From Ruminococcus sp. 210702-SL.1.03 (lineage in GTDB: Bacteria; Bacillota; Clostridia; Oscillospirales; Ruminococcaceae): DNA of 64,000 nt. Positions 47,747-56,431 of this stretch are shown here, one piece after another. Position 1 is the first letter of the stretch. The number at the start of each line of letters is the position of its first letter. Under the pieces are notes generated by a model. It was not told the DNA's origin and did not search any database. It saw only the letters and a list, made by a program, of their open reading frames with translations. The position numbers and the translations under genes are program-made. Where the stretch lies: the NCBI RefSeq assembly GCF_020559915.1, contig NZ_JAJCLZ010000006.1:62001-126000 (forward strand). Direction: 5' to 3'.

Positions 47747-47913
47747 GGGGGTACGCGATATTTTTTCTATAAATTTATTATCTTATGAGAAATTTTGCAG
47801 ATACACAGCGAAAATCATTTTGCCATCTACTGTAATATATGTCTGCATATGGCGCAATTTGTGATAAAATAGGTCTATTTTCCGCCTTTTTGCGCTTTGT
47901 ATCTTGAAAATAC

Positions 47914-47942
47914 TTGATTATTTTTTCAAAATGTGCTATACT
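47914..47942 (+). promoter_or_regulatory. Promoter of the long phosphoglycosyl transferase gene
   Basis: TTGATT (47914-47919), 17 bp, TATACT (47937-47942), about 50 bases before the start codon. Confidence 0.7.
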
Positions 47943-47991
47943 TAATTTCAAGACATTTTTGGCAGCATATTTGAAAGGTTAGGTCGGATAA

Positions 47992-49392
47992 ATGAAAAAT
48001 AAAGAACAGTTCAAAAGACTGCTTACGTTTCTGGCTTCTTTTATAATAATCGGCGCATTCGCCTACGCGTTTTCTAAAATGTGGTACACGCAGTATAACC
48101 GCGAAATGCGCGACCCCTATTGGTTTAACGGCAATATACTCATGGTGATACTATATATAATAGTATACGTCATCAGCGCCAACTGTTTCAGCGCTTTTCG
48201 CCTTGGCTATTTCAAGACGGGCAGCCTTATCGGCTCGCAAGTGCTGGGTATACTAATGACCAACGCCATCACATTTTTAGAGATAAGCCTTATCGGCAGA
48301 GGCAGGCTCTCGGTAGTGCCTATGCTTTGGCTTACCCTCGGCGAACTTATCGGCGCGGCTGTTTGGTGCATACTGTTTACCAAAATTTTTTCCAGCATAT
48401 ACCCGCCGCGCAAAATGCTCATAATCTATGGCAATTCCAGCGCCAGCGCGCTAGTGAAAAAAATGAGCACACGCGTAGATAAGTACATCATAAACGATTC
48501 GGTAAGCTGCGACGATGACATCGACATTATAAAAGAGAAAATTCTCGCGCACGACGCTGTGATAATCTGCGATATTCCCAGCATAATGAAAAACCAGCTC
48601 GTGAAATTCACGTTCGCAAATAATATCCGCACATATATCAACCCGAAGCTTTCTGACATCATAATCCGCTCGGCTGACGAGTGCAATCTTTTCGATACCC
48701 CGCTGCTGCTTTGCCGCAACGAGGGCACGCCTTTCGAGCAGCAGATAATAAAGCGCGCGGCGGATATACTTTTCTCGCTGATAGCGCTGGTGATAGCTTC
48801 GCCATTCATGCTGATAACGGCGGCGGCTATAAAGATTTACGATGGCGGCCCGGTTCTCTATTCGCAGGAGCGCCTTACGCTGAACGGCAAGAAATTCAAG
48901 GTGCATAAGTTCCGCAGCATGATAGTAAACGCCGAAAAGCACGGCGCGCAGCTTGCGGGCAAAAACGACGACCGTATAACGCCGATAGGAAAGCTTATCC
49001 GCAAGATACGTTTCGACGAGCTGCCGCAGCTTATAAATATTTTAAAGGGCGATATGTCATTCGTAGGCCCGCGCCCCGAGCGACCTGAGCTTGCGGCGGA
49101 GTACGAAAAGGATATGCCCGAGTTCCACTACCGCCTGAAAGTAAAGGCGGGTCTTACAGGATACGCGCAGGTAATGGGCAAGTACAACACCACGCCGTAT
49201 GACAAGCTCAAGCTCGACCTCATGTACATAGAGCGTCAGTCGCTTGCGCTTGATATAAAGCTGATACTTATGACGATAAAAATATGCTTCGTGCCCGACG
49301 CCACCGAGGGCGTGGACGGCGAGATGGTAACTACCAAGCGCGAAGAGCACAGCGGCCACACTTCGGAAGAGCTGGAAAAGCTCAACCGCTGA
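47992..49392 (+). CDS. Polyprenyl glycosylphosphotransferase with N-terminal membrane domain (WbaP/WcaJ type)
   Basis: A 466-residue initiating transferase for a polysaccharide. Four helices in the N-terminal quarter (about 10-28, 45-66, 78-98, 105-125) precede a Rossmann-like domain (about 140-240, with IIYGNSSASALVKKM) and one more re-entrant helix (about 257-283), then the PglC-like catalytic core: YSQERLTLNGKKFKVHKFRSM (about 293-313), RFDELPQLINILKGDMSFVGPRPERPE (344-370) and LTGYAQVMGKYNTTPYDKLKLDLMYI. It is the long topology, unlike the short transferase at 40.7-41.4 kb. Own promoter and terminator. Confidence 0.93.
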   Translation: MKNKEQFKRLLTFLASFIIIGAFAYAFSKMWYTQYNREMRDPYWFNGNILMVILYIIVYVISANCFSAFRLGYFKTGSLIGSQVLGILMTNAITFLEISLIGRGRLSVVPMLWLTLGELIGAAVWCILFTKIFSSIYPPRKMLIIYGNSSASALVKKMSTRVDKYIINDSVSCDDDIDIIKEKILAHDAVIICDIPSIMKNQLVKFTFANNIRTYINPKLSDIIIRSADECNLFDTPLLLCRNEGTPFEQQIIKRAADILFSLIALVIASPFMLITAAAIKIYDGGPVLYSQERLTLNGKKFKVHKFRSMIVNAEKHGAQLAGKNDDRITPIGKLIRKIRFDELPQLINILKGDMSFVGPRPERPELAAEYEKDMPEFHYRLKVKAGLTGYAQVMGKYNTTPYDKLKLDLMYIERQSLALDIKLILMTIKICFVPDATEGVDGEMVTTKREEHSGHTSEELEKLNR

Positions 49393-49407
49393 CTTGCTGA
49401 ATTATAC

Positions 49408-49463
49408 AAAAATAATAAAAGCGCATGGCTTTCAGATTTGAAGTCATGCGCTTGATTTTTTTG
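49408..49463. terminator. Bidirectional terminator
   Basis: AGCGCATGgCTT/AAGtCATGCGCT stem (49420-49431 with 49441-49452). T run on the plus side (TGATTTTTTT) serves the transferase, and the minus side (TTTTATTATTTTT) serves the FN3 gene. Confidence 0.8.
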
Positions 49464-49471
49464 TTTTATTT

Positions 49472-50605
49472 TTAGCCTTCTGACAAGAACCAGATATTAT
49501 TATACTCGTCAAAACCAATATTGAAGTTGATAATATGAGCACTTTCCAGTGAGTTGTGAAGTTCTCTAATTTCATATCGATTCCGGAGTGCACAATCTAT
49601 TATGTGTTGTGATGTGTACCTACATTCTTTTACAAAGTTGTAAGCACCTTGCTCGCCACCTTCACGATAAGCTTCTTTTAAAAGCACATCAAGTCCGTCA
49701 TATTGATCGTGCGCGTCCATATGGGCGTTTTCTTCTACGTCCGTCAGATCACGCCGTATGATCATCTCCAGCGGGTGCGGATAGGAAATATCCCATGTGC
49801 TGCCGTAGCCATCGCTCAAGTGCAGATTTTTTTGCCCGTTGAATTTCATGGCGTAGTCAAGAATATCATTTCTGATCAGTTCCTGTTCTTCGCTGGTCGG
49901 CCTTTTGCCTTCACACATTGACTTATATGCAAGCATTGTTTTCGACCATGTGACAGCGCTTTTGGTCGATTGTGATCTTGTGTTACCGGAAGCATACTGT
50001 CTGGTCAGGTCTAAATCTCTGGCATACGCTTTGATCTTGAACGAATACTCTGTGTCAGGCTGCAGGTTTTTGATTTCGAATGAAGATACGTTCATATCTT
50101 TGATGTCCGTGATTTTCGTGTACTTGCTGTCTTTTTTCTGATACAGTGTATATCCGCTGCATTTCACAGGGTTCCAGTTGAGCGTGATCGATGTTTTTGT
50201 CACAGAGCTTTTGCTGAATTTTGCGGCAGACGGTTTGGTCGTTGTGTTCTTCGCAGTGCTTGCACTGCCCCATACAGCTTTGCCGTTTACGCGTTTGTAG
50301 GCTTTGATCTTATACTTGTACTTCGTAGCAGGGGATAACCCGCTGTCTCTGTACTCTGTTGTACTTGATCTGCCTATCGTTTTGATCGTCTTCCATTTCT
50401 TTGTTGACGAATCATAGCGATATACGCGGTAACCCGAAACGCCTTTTATTTTCGCCCATTTTAAGCGAACTGCGCCGGTCGAAGCGCTGTAAGCGTTTTC
50501 CACCTGCGGGGCAGCAGGCTTTGATACTGCCGCCGAAGCGGGCAGAGCGCTCGCGCTCGCAAGCATTATCACCGAGGCGGAAAGCGCGGCTAAAAGCTTT
50601 TTCAT
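49472..50605 (-). CDS. Secreted protein with two fibronectin type III domains and an unknown C-terminal domain
   Basis: A 377-residue exported protein. Signal peptide 1-26 (ends ASA), then two FN3 domains (about 32-125 and 126-220; hallmarks LKWAKIKGVSGYRVYRYDSSTKKWK, LSPATKYKYKIKAYK, LNWNPVKCSGYTLYQKK, LQPDTEYSFKIKAY). Residues about 225-377 are a novel alpha-rich module (EEQELIRNDILDYAMKF, MDAHDQYDGLDVLLKEAYREGGEQGAYNFV) with several aromatic and Asp/His residues but no catalytic motif that I know. The C-terminal half is visibly more AT-rich than the surrounding genes. It lies only 26 bases after the PurF-like stop, without its own promoter, so it may be cotranscribed. Function unknown. Confidence 0.85.
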   Translation of the reverse strand: MKKLLAALSASVIMLASASALPASAAVSKPAAPQVENAYSASTGAVRLKWAKIKGVSGYRVYRYDSSTKKWKTIKTIGRSSTTEYRDSGLSPATKYKYKIKAYKRVNGKAVWGSASTAKNTTTKPSAAKFSKSSVTKTSITLNWNPVKCSGYTLYQKKDSKYTKITDIKDMNVSSFEIKNLQPDTEYSFKIKAYARDLDLTRQYASGNTRSQSTKSAVTWSKTMLAYKSMCEGKRPTSEEQELIRNDILDYAMKFNGQKNLHLSDGYGSTWDISYPHPLEMIIRRDLTDVEENAHMDAHDQYDGLDVLLKEAYREGGEQGAYNFVKECRYTSQHIIDCALRNRYEIRELHNSLESAHIINFNIGFDEYNNIWFLSEG

Positions 50606-50631
50606 ATCATATTACTCCCTTGTCAGATTTT

Positions 50632-52041
50632 TTATTCTTTTCCGTTCCAGCAGTAAGTGCAAAGACAGCAGGGGTCTATGCCGATGGATTCCAGCATATC
50701 GTCCAGACGGTGGTATCTCAGCGAAGTGAATTTAAGCTGTTTTCTTATCTCCTCTATCATCTCGCAGTAGTTCTTGCTCTCGGGGTCGGCGTAGTCCTGA
50801 AGCACCTCTTCGCTTACGTTGTCGCCCTCGCGCTCGGCTATGACTCTGCGCGTTATCAAATCCATCTCGGAATTTGAGCGCGAGAAATTCAGATATTTGC
50901 AGCCGTATAGCAGCGGCGGACAGGCAGGGCGGATATGTACTTCGCGCGCGCCGCTGTTAAAGAGATACTCTGTAGTTTCGCGAAGCTGAGTTCCGCGTAC
51001 TATAGAGTCGTCGATGAGCAGCAGGCTTTTGTCTTTTATAAGGCTCTCTACCGGCAGCAGCTTCATCTTAGCTATGCGGTTTCTCATCGACTGGTTCGGC
51101 GGCATAAAGGAGCGCGGCCAGGTGGGGGTGTATTTGATGAAAGGTCTTGCAAAAGGTATCTTTGAGTAATTTGAGTAGCCAACGGCGTGCGCTATTCCCG
51201 AGTCGGGTACGCCTGCAACTAAGTCGGGCTGTGCGTCGTCACGCTGCGCCAGCAGCCTGCCGCAGTTGTAGCGCATCTCCTCTACTCCTACGCCCTCGTA
51301 TGACGAAGCGGGGTAGCCGTAGTATACCCAGAGGAACGAGCATATCTTCATCTTTTTCTGCGGAGCGCTCAGCGTTTCAACACCTTCGGGCGTTATCAGC
51401 GCTATCTCGGCAGGCCCAAGCTCGCGGTAGTGCGAGTAGCCGAGGTTCAGGTACGAAAAGCTCTCGAAAGCCGCGCAGTAGCCGTCCTCGCGCTTGCCGA
51501 TGGAGATAGGCGTTCTGCCCAGTCTGTCGCGGGCGGCGTATATGCCATCTTTCGTCAGCAGCAGCATTGTCATAGAGCCGTCTATAAGCTCCTGCGCGTA
51601 CTTTATGCCCTCCAGCAGGCTGTCTTTTTGATTGATTATCGCCGCTACCAGCTCGGTCGCGTTGACCTCGCCGCCGCTCATCTCAAAGAAATGCAGGTGG
51701 CTGTTTGAGAATACTTTTTCCAGTATCTCTTCCTCGTTATTTATCTTTCCTACGGTGGTTATGCCGTATGTGCCCAGTTTCGAGCGTATCAGCAGCGGCT
51801 GCGCCTCGTAGTCTGATATACAGCCTATTCCCATGCTGCCGACCATTGTGTTTACGTCGTCGGCGAACTTGGTGCGGAAAGGCGAGTTTTGAATGTTGTG
51901 AATAGAGCGCTGAAAGCCCTTTTCGCCATCGTATATTACCATGCCCGCGCGGCGCGTGCCGAGATGTGAATGATAATCAGTACCGTAGAAAACATCGAAT
52001 ACGCAGTTTTCTTTGGTAACTGCCCCGAAAAATCCACCCAT
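50632..52041 (-). CDS. purF: PurF-type amidophosphoribosyltransferase lacking the catalytic cysteine
   Basis: A 469-residue homologue of glutamine PRPP amidotransferase. The start at 52041 has AGGAGG at the right distance; the longer frame begins at the transcription start. The product then begins MGGFFGAV, with Gly in place of the N-terminal nucleophile Cys, and the glutaminase motifs (RYST, HNGN) are degenerate. The phosphoribosyltransferase PRPP loop SLLLIDDSIVRGTQ (about 342-355) is intact, and the Fe-S cysteines of the B. subtilis type appear to be kept (Cys in KICSFLW, RPACPPLLYGC and CCLCTYC). It may use ammonia, pair with another subunit or be regulatory; the true PurF may lie elsewhere. 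Own promoter. Confidence 0.85.
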   Translation of the reverse strand: MGGFFGAVTKENCVFDVFYGTDYHSHLGTRRAGMVIYDGEKGFQRSIHNIQNSPFRTKFADDVNTMVGSMGIGCISDYEAQPLLIRSKLGTYGITTVGKINNEEEILEKVFSNSHLHFFEMSGGEVNATELVAAIINQKDSLLEGIKYAQELIDGSMTMLLLTKDGIYAARDRLGRTPISIGKREDGYCAAFESFSYLNLGYSHYRELGPAEIALITPEGVETLSAPQKKMKICSFLWVYYGYPASSYEGVGVEEMRYNCGRLLAQRDDAQPDLVAGVPDSGIAHAVGYSNYSKIPFARPFIKYTPTWPRSFMPPNQSMRNRIAKMKLLPVESLIKDKSLLLIDDSIVRGTQLRETTEYLFNSGAREVHIRPACPPLLYGCKYLNFSRSNSEMDLITRRVIAEREGDNVSEEVLQDYADPESKNYCEMIEEIRKQLKFTSLRYHRLDDMLESIGIDPCCLCTYCWNGKE

Positions 52042-52107
52042 AAATCCATTGACCTCCTGAAAAATTGTCAGATCTTGTATGCGGCGCGTTTGAGCCGCCA
52101 TACTTTA

Positions 52108-52136
52108 ATTATATAATAAACGCCTGCTTATTGCAA
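52108..52136 (-). promoter_or_regulatory. Promoter of the PurF-like gene
   Basis: Minus-strand TTGCAA (52131-52136), 17 bp, TATAAT (52108-52113). RNA would start near 52101. I see no strong terminator for mfd in the 80-base gap. Confidence 0.75.
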
Positions 52137-52182
52137 TAGCCGTTAGTTTATTTTAATGATTTGTTTATACTTCGGCAAATAT

Positions 52183-55100
52183 TTATTTCGTTCGCAGCAC
52201 CCCTACCACCTCGGTGATAAGCTCCGCCGTGGTTTTTTTGGCGCTCAGGTCTATCGAAAAGCCGGGTTTATCGCCCTGTATGAATTTCAGCCGCGAGCCG
52301 TATTTGTCGTAAAGCCGCGGAGCGCACTCGGGCGAAAGGCTCTTCATGTAGAATATCGCCTTTTCGCCGCGCTGAGTTATCTCGCGTATGCCCAGCGCCG
52401 CCGCCGAATTTCTCACCAGCGCGATGTTTACCAGACCCATCACGGGTTTTGGCGGGTCGCCGTAGCGGTCGATAAATTCGTCCACCACGTCGCGCGAATC
52501 CTCCTCCGTCTGTATCGAGGCTATCTTGCGGTATGCGTCGATGCGCAGGGAAGAGCTTTCGATATACGTTTCGGGAATGTAGGCGTCCGCCATGATGTCG
52601 ATAAGGCAGTCCTCGGGCGAGGGCGGGGGAGTTTCGCCCTTTTGCTCGGCGATGGCCTCGTTCAGCATTTGCAGGTACAGGTCGTAGCCGACTGCCTCCA
52701 TGTGGCCGTGCTGCCTGCCGCTGAGGATAGACCCCGCGCCGCGTATCTCAAGGTCGCGCATGGCGATATGGAAGCCCGAGCCGAATTTGGTGAATTCCTT
52801 TATAGCCTCCAGCCGCTTTGAAGCCGTTTCCGAAAGCACCTTGCCGCGGCGGAATGTGAAGTATGCGTATGCGCGCCTGCTGGATCTGCCGACGCGTCCT
52901 CTGAGCTGATAAAGCTGCGAAAGCCCCAGTCTGTCGGCGTCCTCGATTATGAGCGTGTTCACGTTTGAAACGTCTACGCCCGTTTCGATAAGCGTTGTGC
53001 AGACCAGCACGTCTATCTCGCCCTCTATAAGCTGCCGCCATATCTCGCTGAGCTCTTGCTCGGTTATCTTGCCGTGCGCCACGCCTATGCGCGCTTCGGG
53101 TACGAGTTTCGCCAGCTTCTGCGCGCAGGTGTATATCGTGTCTATTCGGTTGTGGATATAGTATACCTGCCCGCCGCGTCGCAGCTCTTTGCTTATAGCC
53201 TGCGCGATAACGCCCTCGTTGTGCTCTATGACGTAGGTCTGTATAGGCCGTCTGTCCTGCGGGGCTTCCTCTATTACCGACATATCGCGTATTCCAGAAA
53301 GCGCCATGTTCAGCGTGCGGGGGATTGGCGTAGCCGAAAGGGTGAGCACGTCTACGCCTTTAAAGAGGTCTTTCAGCCGCTCTTTCGCCGCCACGCCGAA
53401 GCGCTGTTCTTCGTCTACGATAACAAGCCCGAGGTCTTTGAAGTCAACGTCTTTCTGCACAAGCCTGTGCGTGCCGATAACTATGTCAGCCGTGCCGCGC
53501 TTCAGCTCGCGTATAGCCGCCTGCTGCTGCGCCGCCGTTCTGAATCGCGAGAGCAGCTCTATTTTCACGGGAAAATGCTCAAAGCGCTTTATAGCCGTCT
53601 GATAATGCTGCCATGCGAGCACAGTGGTCGGCACGAGTATAGCCACCTGCTTTGAATCCAGCACGCATTTGAATGCCGCGCGCAGGGCTACCTCCGTTTT
53701 GCCAAAGCCTACGTCGCCGCAGAGCAGCCTGTCCATCGGCGAGGGCTTCATCATGTCCTCTTTTATCTCGCTTATGCAGCGCAATTGGTCGTCAGTTTCC
53801 TGATAGTCGAAGCGCTCTTCAAAGTCGTTCTGCCAGTCGTTATCGGGCGAGAATGCAAAGCCTTTTGCCTGCTGTCGCTCGGCGTAAAGCTTGGTCAGTT
53901 CCTCTGCCATATCCCTTACGGCGCGGCGGACGCGTGTGCGCGTTTTCTGCCATTCTGCCGAGCCGAGCTTATGCAGCTTTATATTTGAATCGTCCGAGCC
54001 GCCGACGTAGCGCGATACGAGGTCTAGCTGCGTAACGGGCACATACAGCACGTCAGTACCCGCGTATTTTATCGTGATGTAATCCTTTTTTACTCCGTTT
54101 GTTTCCAAACTGCGTATGCCTACGAATTTGCCTATGCCGTGCATTGCGTGTACTACGGGGTCCCCGGGCTTTAGGTCTGAAAGGGTGCGTATCTCCTCGC
54201 CCTTTTTGTGCTTCGGCTTCTTTCGCTTCGCCGTCATCGCTTTCATCTGCGTTATCAGCGCGCAGCAGGCTTCGGGGTAGTCGAATCCGCCCGAGAGCGA
54301 GCCTGTGTGGACGTATATCTTGCCCGCCGCCAGCGGCGCTTCCTGCTCGCCGCCATCTATCAGCTCTTCCGCGTCAAATCCGTCGGAGCGCAGGTCGCTG
54401 ACTATTATCGGCAGTGTTTTTTCAGAGCCTGCCAGCAGCACTACCGTGTATCCGCCGTCTATATATTCACGCAGCTCTTCGCCGAGCGCCACCATTCCGC
54501 CGCCCCAGCCCGAGGTCTGGCGGCAGTCGGTATTTATCAGCTTTTTAAAGCGCACGCCCTCGTTCTGCCGCATGAATGTGTCGAGAAAAACGCATGGCAG
54601 GGCGGTCGCGCGCGCCGCTATCTCAGCGCCCTCGAGGTAAAAACCGTCCAGCTTTTTAAACATTACTCCCGACTCGTAAAGCAGTTTCAAGTCCTCCGAA
54701 AGCTGCGAGATGAAAGAGCGCATATTCTCGTTCACCGCCGAGTATTCCGATACCGCGCATATGCCCTCGCCAAAATAATCGAAAACGTAAGCGGGCTTTT
54801 CGTATGCCAGCTTGTAATATTTATCCAGATTTGAAAGGCTCAGACCCGCTTCGGCGTACTCGCGGTCGGTGTATATCAGCGCGCGAATTTTGTCGGTAAG
54901 CTTTCCGCGCACGCCTGCCGCCAGCTTATCCAGCCGCTCGCAAAGCTCTTCGCGCGAGCTGAATATCACCTCTAGCGCCGGGAATATCTCCGCTTCGTCC
55001 AGCGGCTCGGTGCGGCGCTGACTTTCGGTGTCGAAGCGCGCGATGCTGTCTACCTCGTCGCCCCAAAGCTCTATTCTTACGGGCGCTTGCTCGGAAACGG

Positions 55101-55650
55101 GGAAAATATCCACTACCGAGCCGCGCACGGAAAACTGCGCCGCACCCTCTACCAGTTCGCACCGTGTGTAGCCGCCCGCCGTCAGCCGCGCCGAAAGCTC
55201 TTCTAGCGAGATCTCGTCACCCATAGATATTCTGAATGAATATTTTTCCAGAATGTCGGGCGGTACGGTAGCCTGCGCCGCTGCCGCCGCCGATGCGCAA
55301 AGCACACGCCTTTTTCCGCGCGCGATGAGCGAGAGCGCCTCTATGCGCTTGTGCTCGTAGTCGTGCGAAACGCCCTCCATAGCGGCAAAAACGTACTCTT
55401 TTTCGGGAAAAAGGCAAGCCGCCGCGCCGCCTGCAAATGTGTTTATATCCTGCACGGCGCGGGTAGCCGCGGCTTCGTCGGCGCATATTAGCAACAGGGG
55501 AGCGTGCTGAGAAAGGCAATACGCCGTGTGCGCCTTGTGCACGCCCGAAACGCCCGTTACCGATATGGGATAATACCCGCCGAGCAGCGTCTTTTCCAGA
55601 TCTTGATAAAAAGGCTCGGCTTGTAGTATGCGTTTGAAAATATCGTTCAT
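52183..55650 (-). CDS. mfd: Transcription-repair coupling factor Mfd
   Basis: A 1155-residue ATP-dependent DNA translocase that removes stalled RNA polymerase and recruits UvrA. Start at 55650, AAGGTG ribosome site; the GTG three codons earlier is inside it. Domains in order: UvrB-like N-terminal domains (about 1-345), the RNA-polymerase-interacting CarD-like domain (about 480-560), the RecG-like helicase with Walker A GDVGFGKTEVA (about 637-647), DEEQ (about 738-741), TLSATPIPRT (about 759-768), the TRG motif region, and the C-terminal autoinhibitory UvrA-binding TRCF domain (from about 990). All superfamily 2 helicase motifs appear. Overlaps the region directly after pth. Confidence 0.97.
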   Translation of the reverse strand: MNDIFKRILQAEPFYQDLEKTLLGGYYPISVTGVSGVHKAHTAYCLSQHAPLLLICADEAAATRAVQDINTFAGGAAACLFPEKEYVFAAMEGVSHDYEHKRIEALSLIARGKRRVLCASAAAAAQATVPPDILEKYSFRISMGDEISLEELSARLTAGGYTRCELVEGAAQFSVRGSVVDIFPVSEQAPVRIELWGDEVDSIARFDTESQRRTEPLDEAEIFPALEVIFSSREELCERLDKLAAGVRGKLTDKIRALIYTDREYAEAGLSLSNLDKYYKLAYEKPAYVFDYFGEGICAVSEYSAVNENMRSFISQLSEDLKLLYESGVMFKKLDGFYLEGAEIAARATALPCVFLDTFMRQNEGVRFKKLINTDCRQTSGWGGGMVALGEELREYIDGGYTVVLLAGSEKTLPIIVSDLRSDGFDAEELIDGGEQEAPLAAGKIYVHTGSLSGGFDYPEACCALITQMKAMTAKRKKPKHKKGEEIRTLSDLKPGDPVVHAMHGIGKFVGIRSLETNGVKKDYITIKYAGTDVLYVPVTQLDLVSRYVGGSDDSNIKLHKLGSAEWQKTRTRVRRAVRDMAEELTKLYAERQQAKGFAFSPDNDWQNDFEERFDYQETDDQLRCISEIKEDMMKPSPMDRLLCGDVGFGKTEVALRAAFKCVLDSKQVAILVPTTVLAWQHYQTAIKRFEHFPVKIELLSRFRTAAQQQAAIRELKRGTADIVIGTHRLVQKDVDFKDLGLVIVDEEQRFGVAAKERLKDLFKGVDVLTLSATPIPRTLNMALSGIRDMSVIEEAPQDRRPIQTYVIEHNEGVIAQAISKELRRGGQVYYIHNRIDTIYTCAQKLAKLVPEARIGVAHGKITEQELSEIWRQLIEGEIDVLVCTTLIETGVDVSNVNTLIIEDADRLGLSQLYQLRGRVGRSSRRAYAYFTFRRGKVLSETASKRLEAIKEFTKFGSGFHIAMRDLEIRGAGSILSGRQHGHMEAVGYDLYLQMLNEAIAEQKGETPPPSPEDCLIDIMADAYIPETYIESSSLRIDAYRKIASIQTEEDSRDVVDEFIDRYGDPPKPVMGLVNIALVRNSAAALGIREITQRGEKAIFYMKSLSPECAPRLYDKYGSRLKFIQGDKPGFSIDLSAKKTTAELITEVVGVLRTK

Positions 55651-55660
55651 ATGCTGCACC

Positions 55661-56284
55661 TTATTTGTTGTACTTGTTCATAGCTTCGTCAGTTTTGCCG
55701 CTAACTATCAGCTCGGCGGCGGAGCATACGTCGTCCATGCGGCTCATGAAAAGCTTGCTCTGCTCTTCGTTGAATTTGCCGAGTACCCAGTCCGCAAGGT
55801 CGTAATCGGGGCGGGGCTTTTTGCCTACACCTATTTTTATGCGCGGAAAATCCTCGCCGCCGCAGAGGGCTATTATGCTCTTTATGCCGTTGTGCCCGCC
55901 CGCCGAGCCGCGTCTGCGTATGCGCAAATGCCCCGGCTCCAGCGAAATGTCATCGTAGATGACGAGCACGTTTTCAAGCGGTATTTTGTAAAAAGCGCGC
56001 GCCTGCTCTATCGCCTCGCCGCTGTTGTTCATGAAAGTTTCGGGCTTCATGATAAGGCAGCTTTTGCCGCCTATCTGCGCTGTGGTCACGAGCGCTTTGT
56101 ACTTGTGGTTCTGCACGGCGAAACCGTACTTTTCCTCCATCGCCGCTATCGCCATAAAGCCCGCGTTGTGGCGGGTGCGCTCGTACTGTATGCCGGGGTT
56201 GCCCAGCCCCGCTATGATAAATTCGGGCTTCTGCGAGCCGCCTTTTTCAGCAGATATTTTGTCAAATACGTCCCATATGCTCAT
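55661..56284 (-). CDS. pth: Peptidyl-tRNA hydrolase
   Basis: A 207-residue enzyme that cleaves peptidyl-tRNA released from stalled ribosomes. Hallmarks: GLGNPGIQYERTRHNAGFMA (about residues 26-45, with the catalytic His), MKPETFMNNSGEA (about 75-87), VIYDDISLEPGHLRIRRRGSAGGHNGIKSI (spread over about 108-137) and the FPRIKIGVGKKPR segment. The first 20 residues are a small extra N-terminal stretch compared with typical Pth. SD AAAGGATATGG. Upstream of mfd, a common arrangement in Firmicutes. Confidence 0.96.
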   Translation of the reverse strand: MSIWDVFDKISAEKGGSQKPEFIIAGLGNPGIQYERTRHNAGFMAIAAMEEKYGFAVQNHKYKALVTTAQIGGKSCLIMKPETFMNNSGEAIEQARAFYKIPLENVLVIYDDISLEPGHLRIRRRGSAGGHNGIKSIIALCGGEDFPRIKIGVGKKPRPDYDLADWVLGKFNEEQSKLFMSRMDDVCSAAELIVSGKTDEAMNKYNK

Positions 56285-56431
56285 TCTTTTCCATATCCTT
56301 TCCGTTCGTACAATTTCATCAGTTTCGTATATTTTTCGGCAGTATGCGCATATTTTGCATAACGCCGAAACGGACGAATACCGCGGTGGGGCAGTGTTCG
56401 TCCTGTAAATTTCAGCTTGTGTGATGTATTT

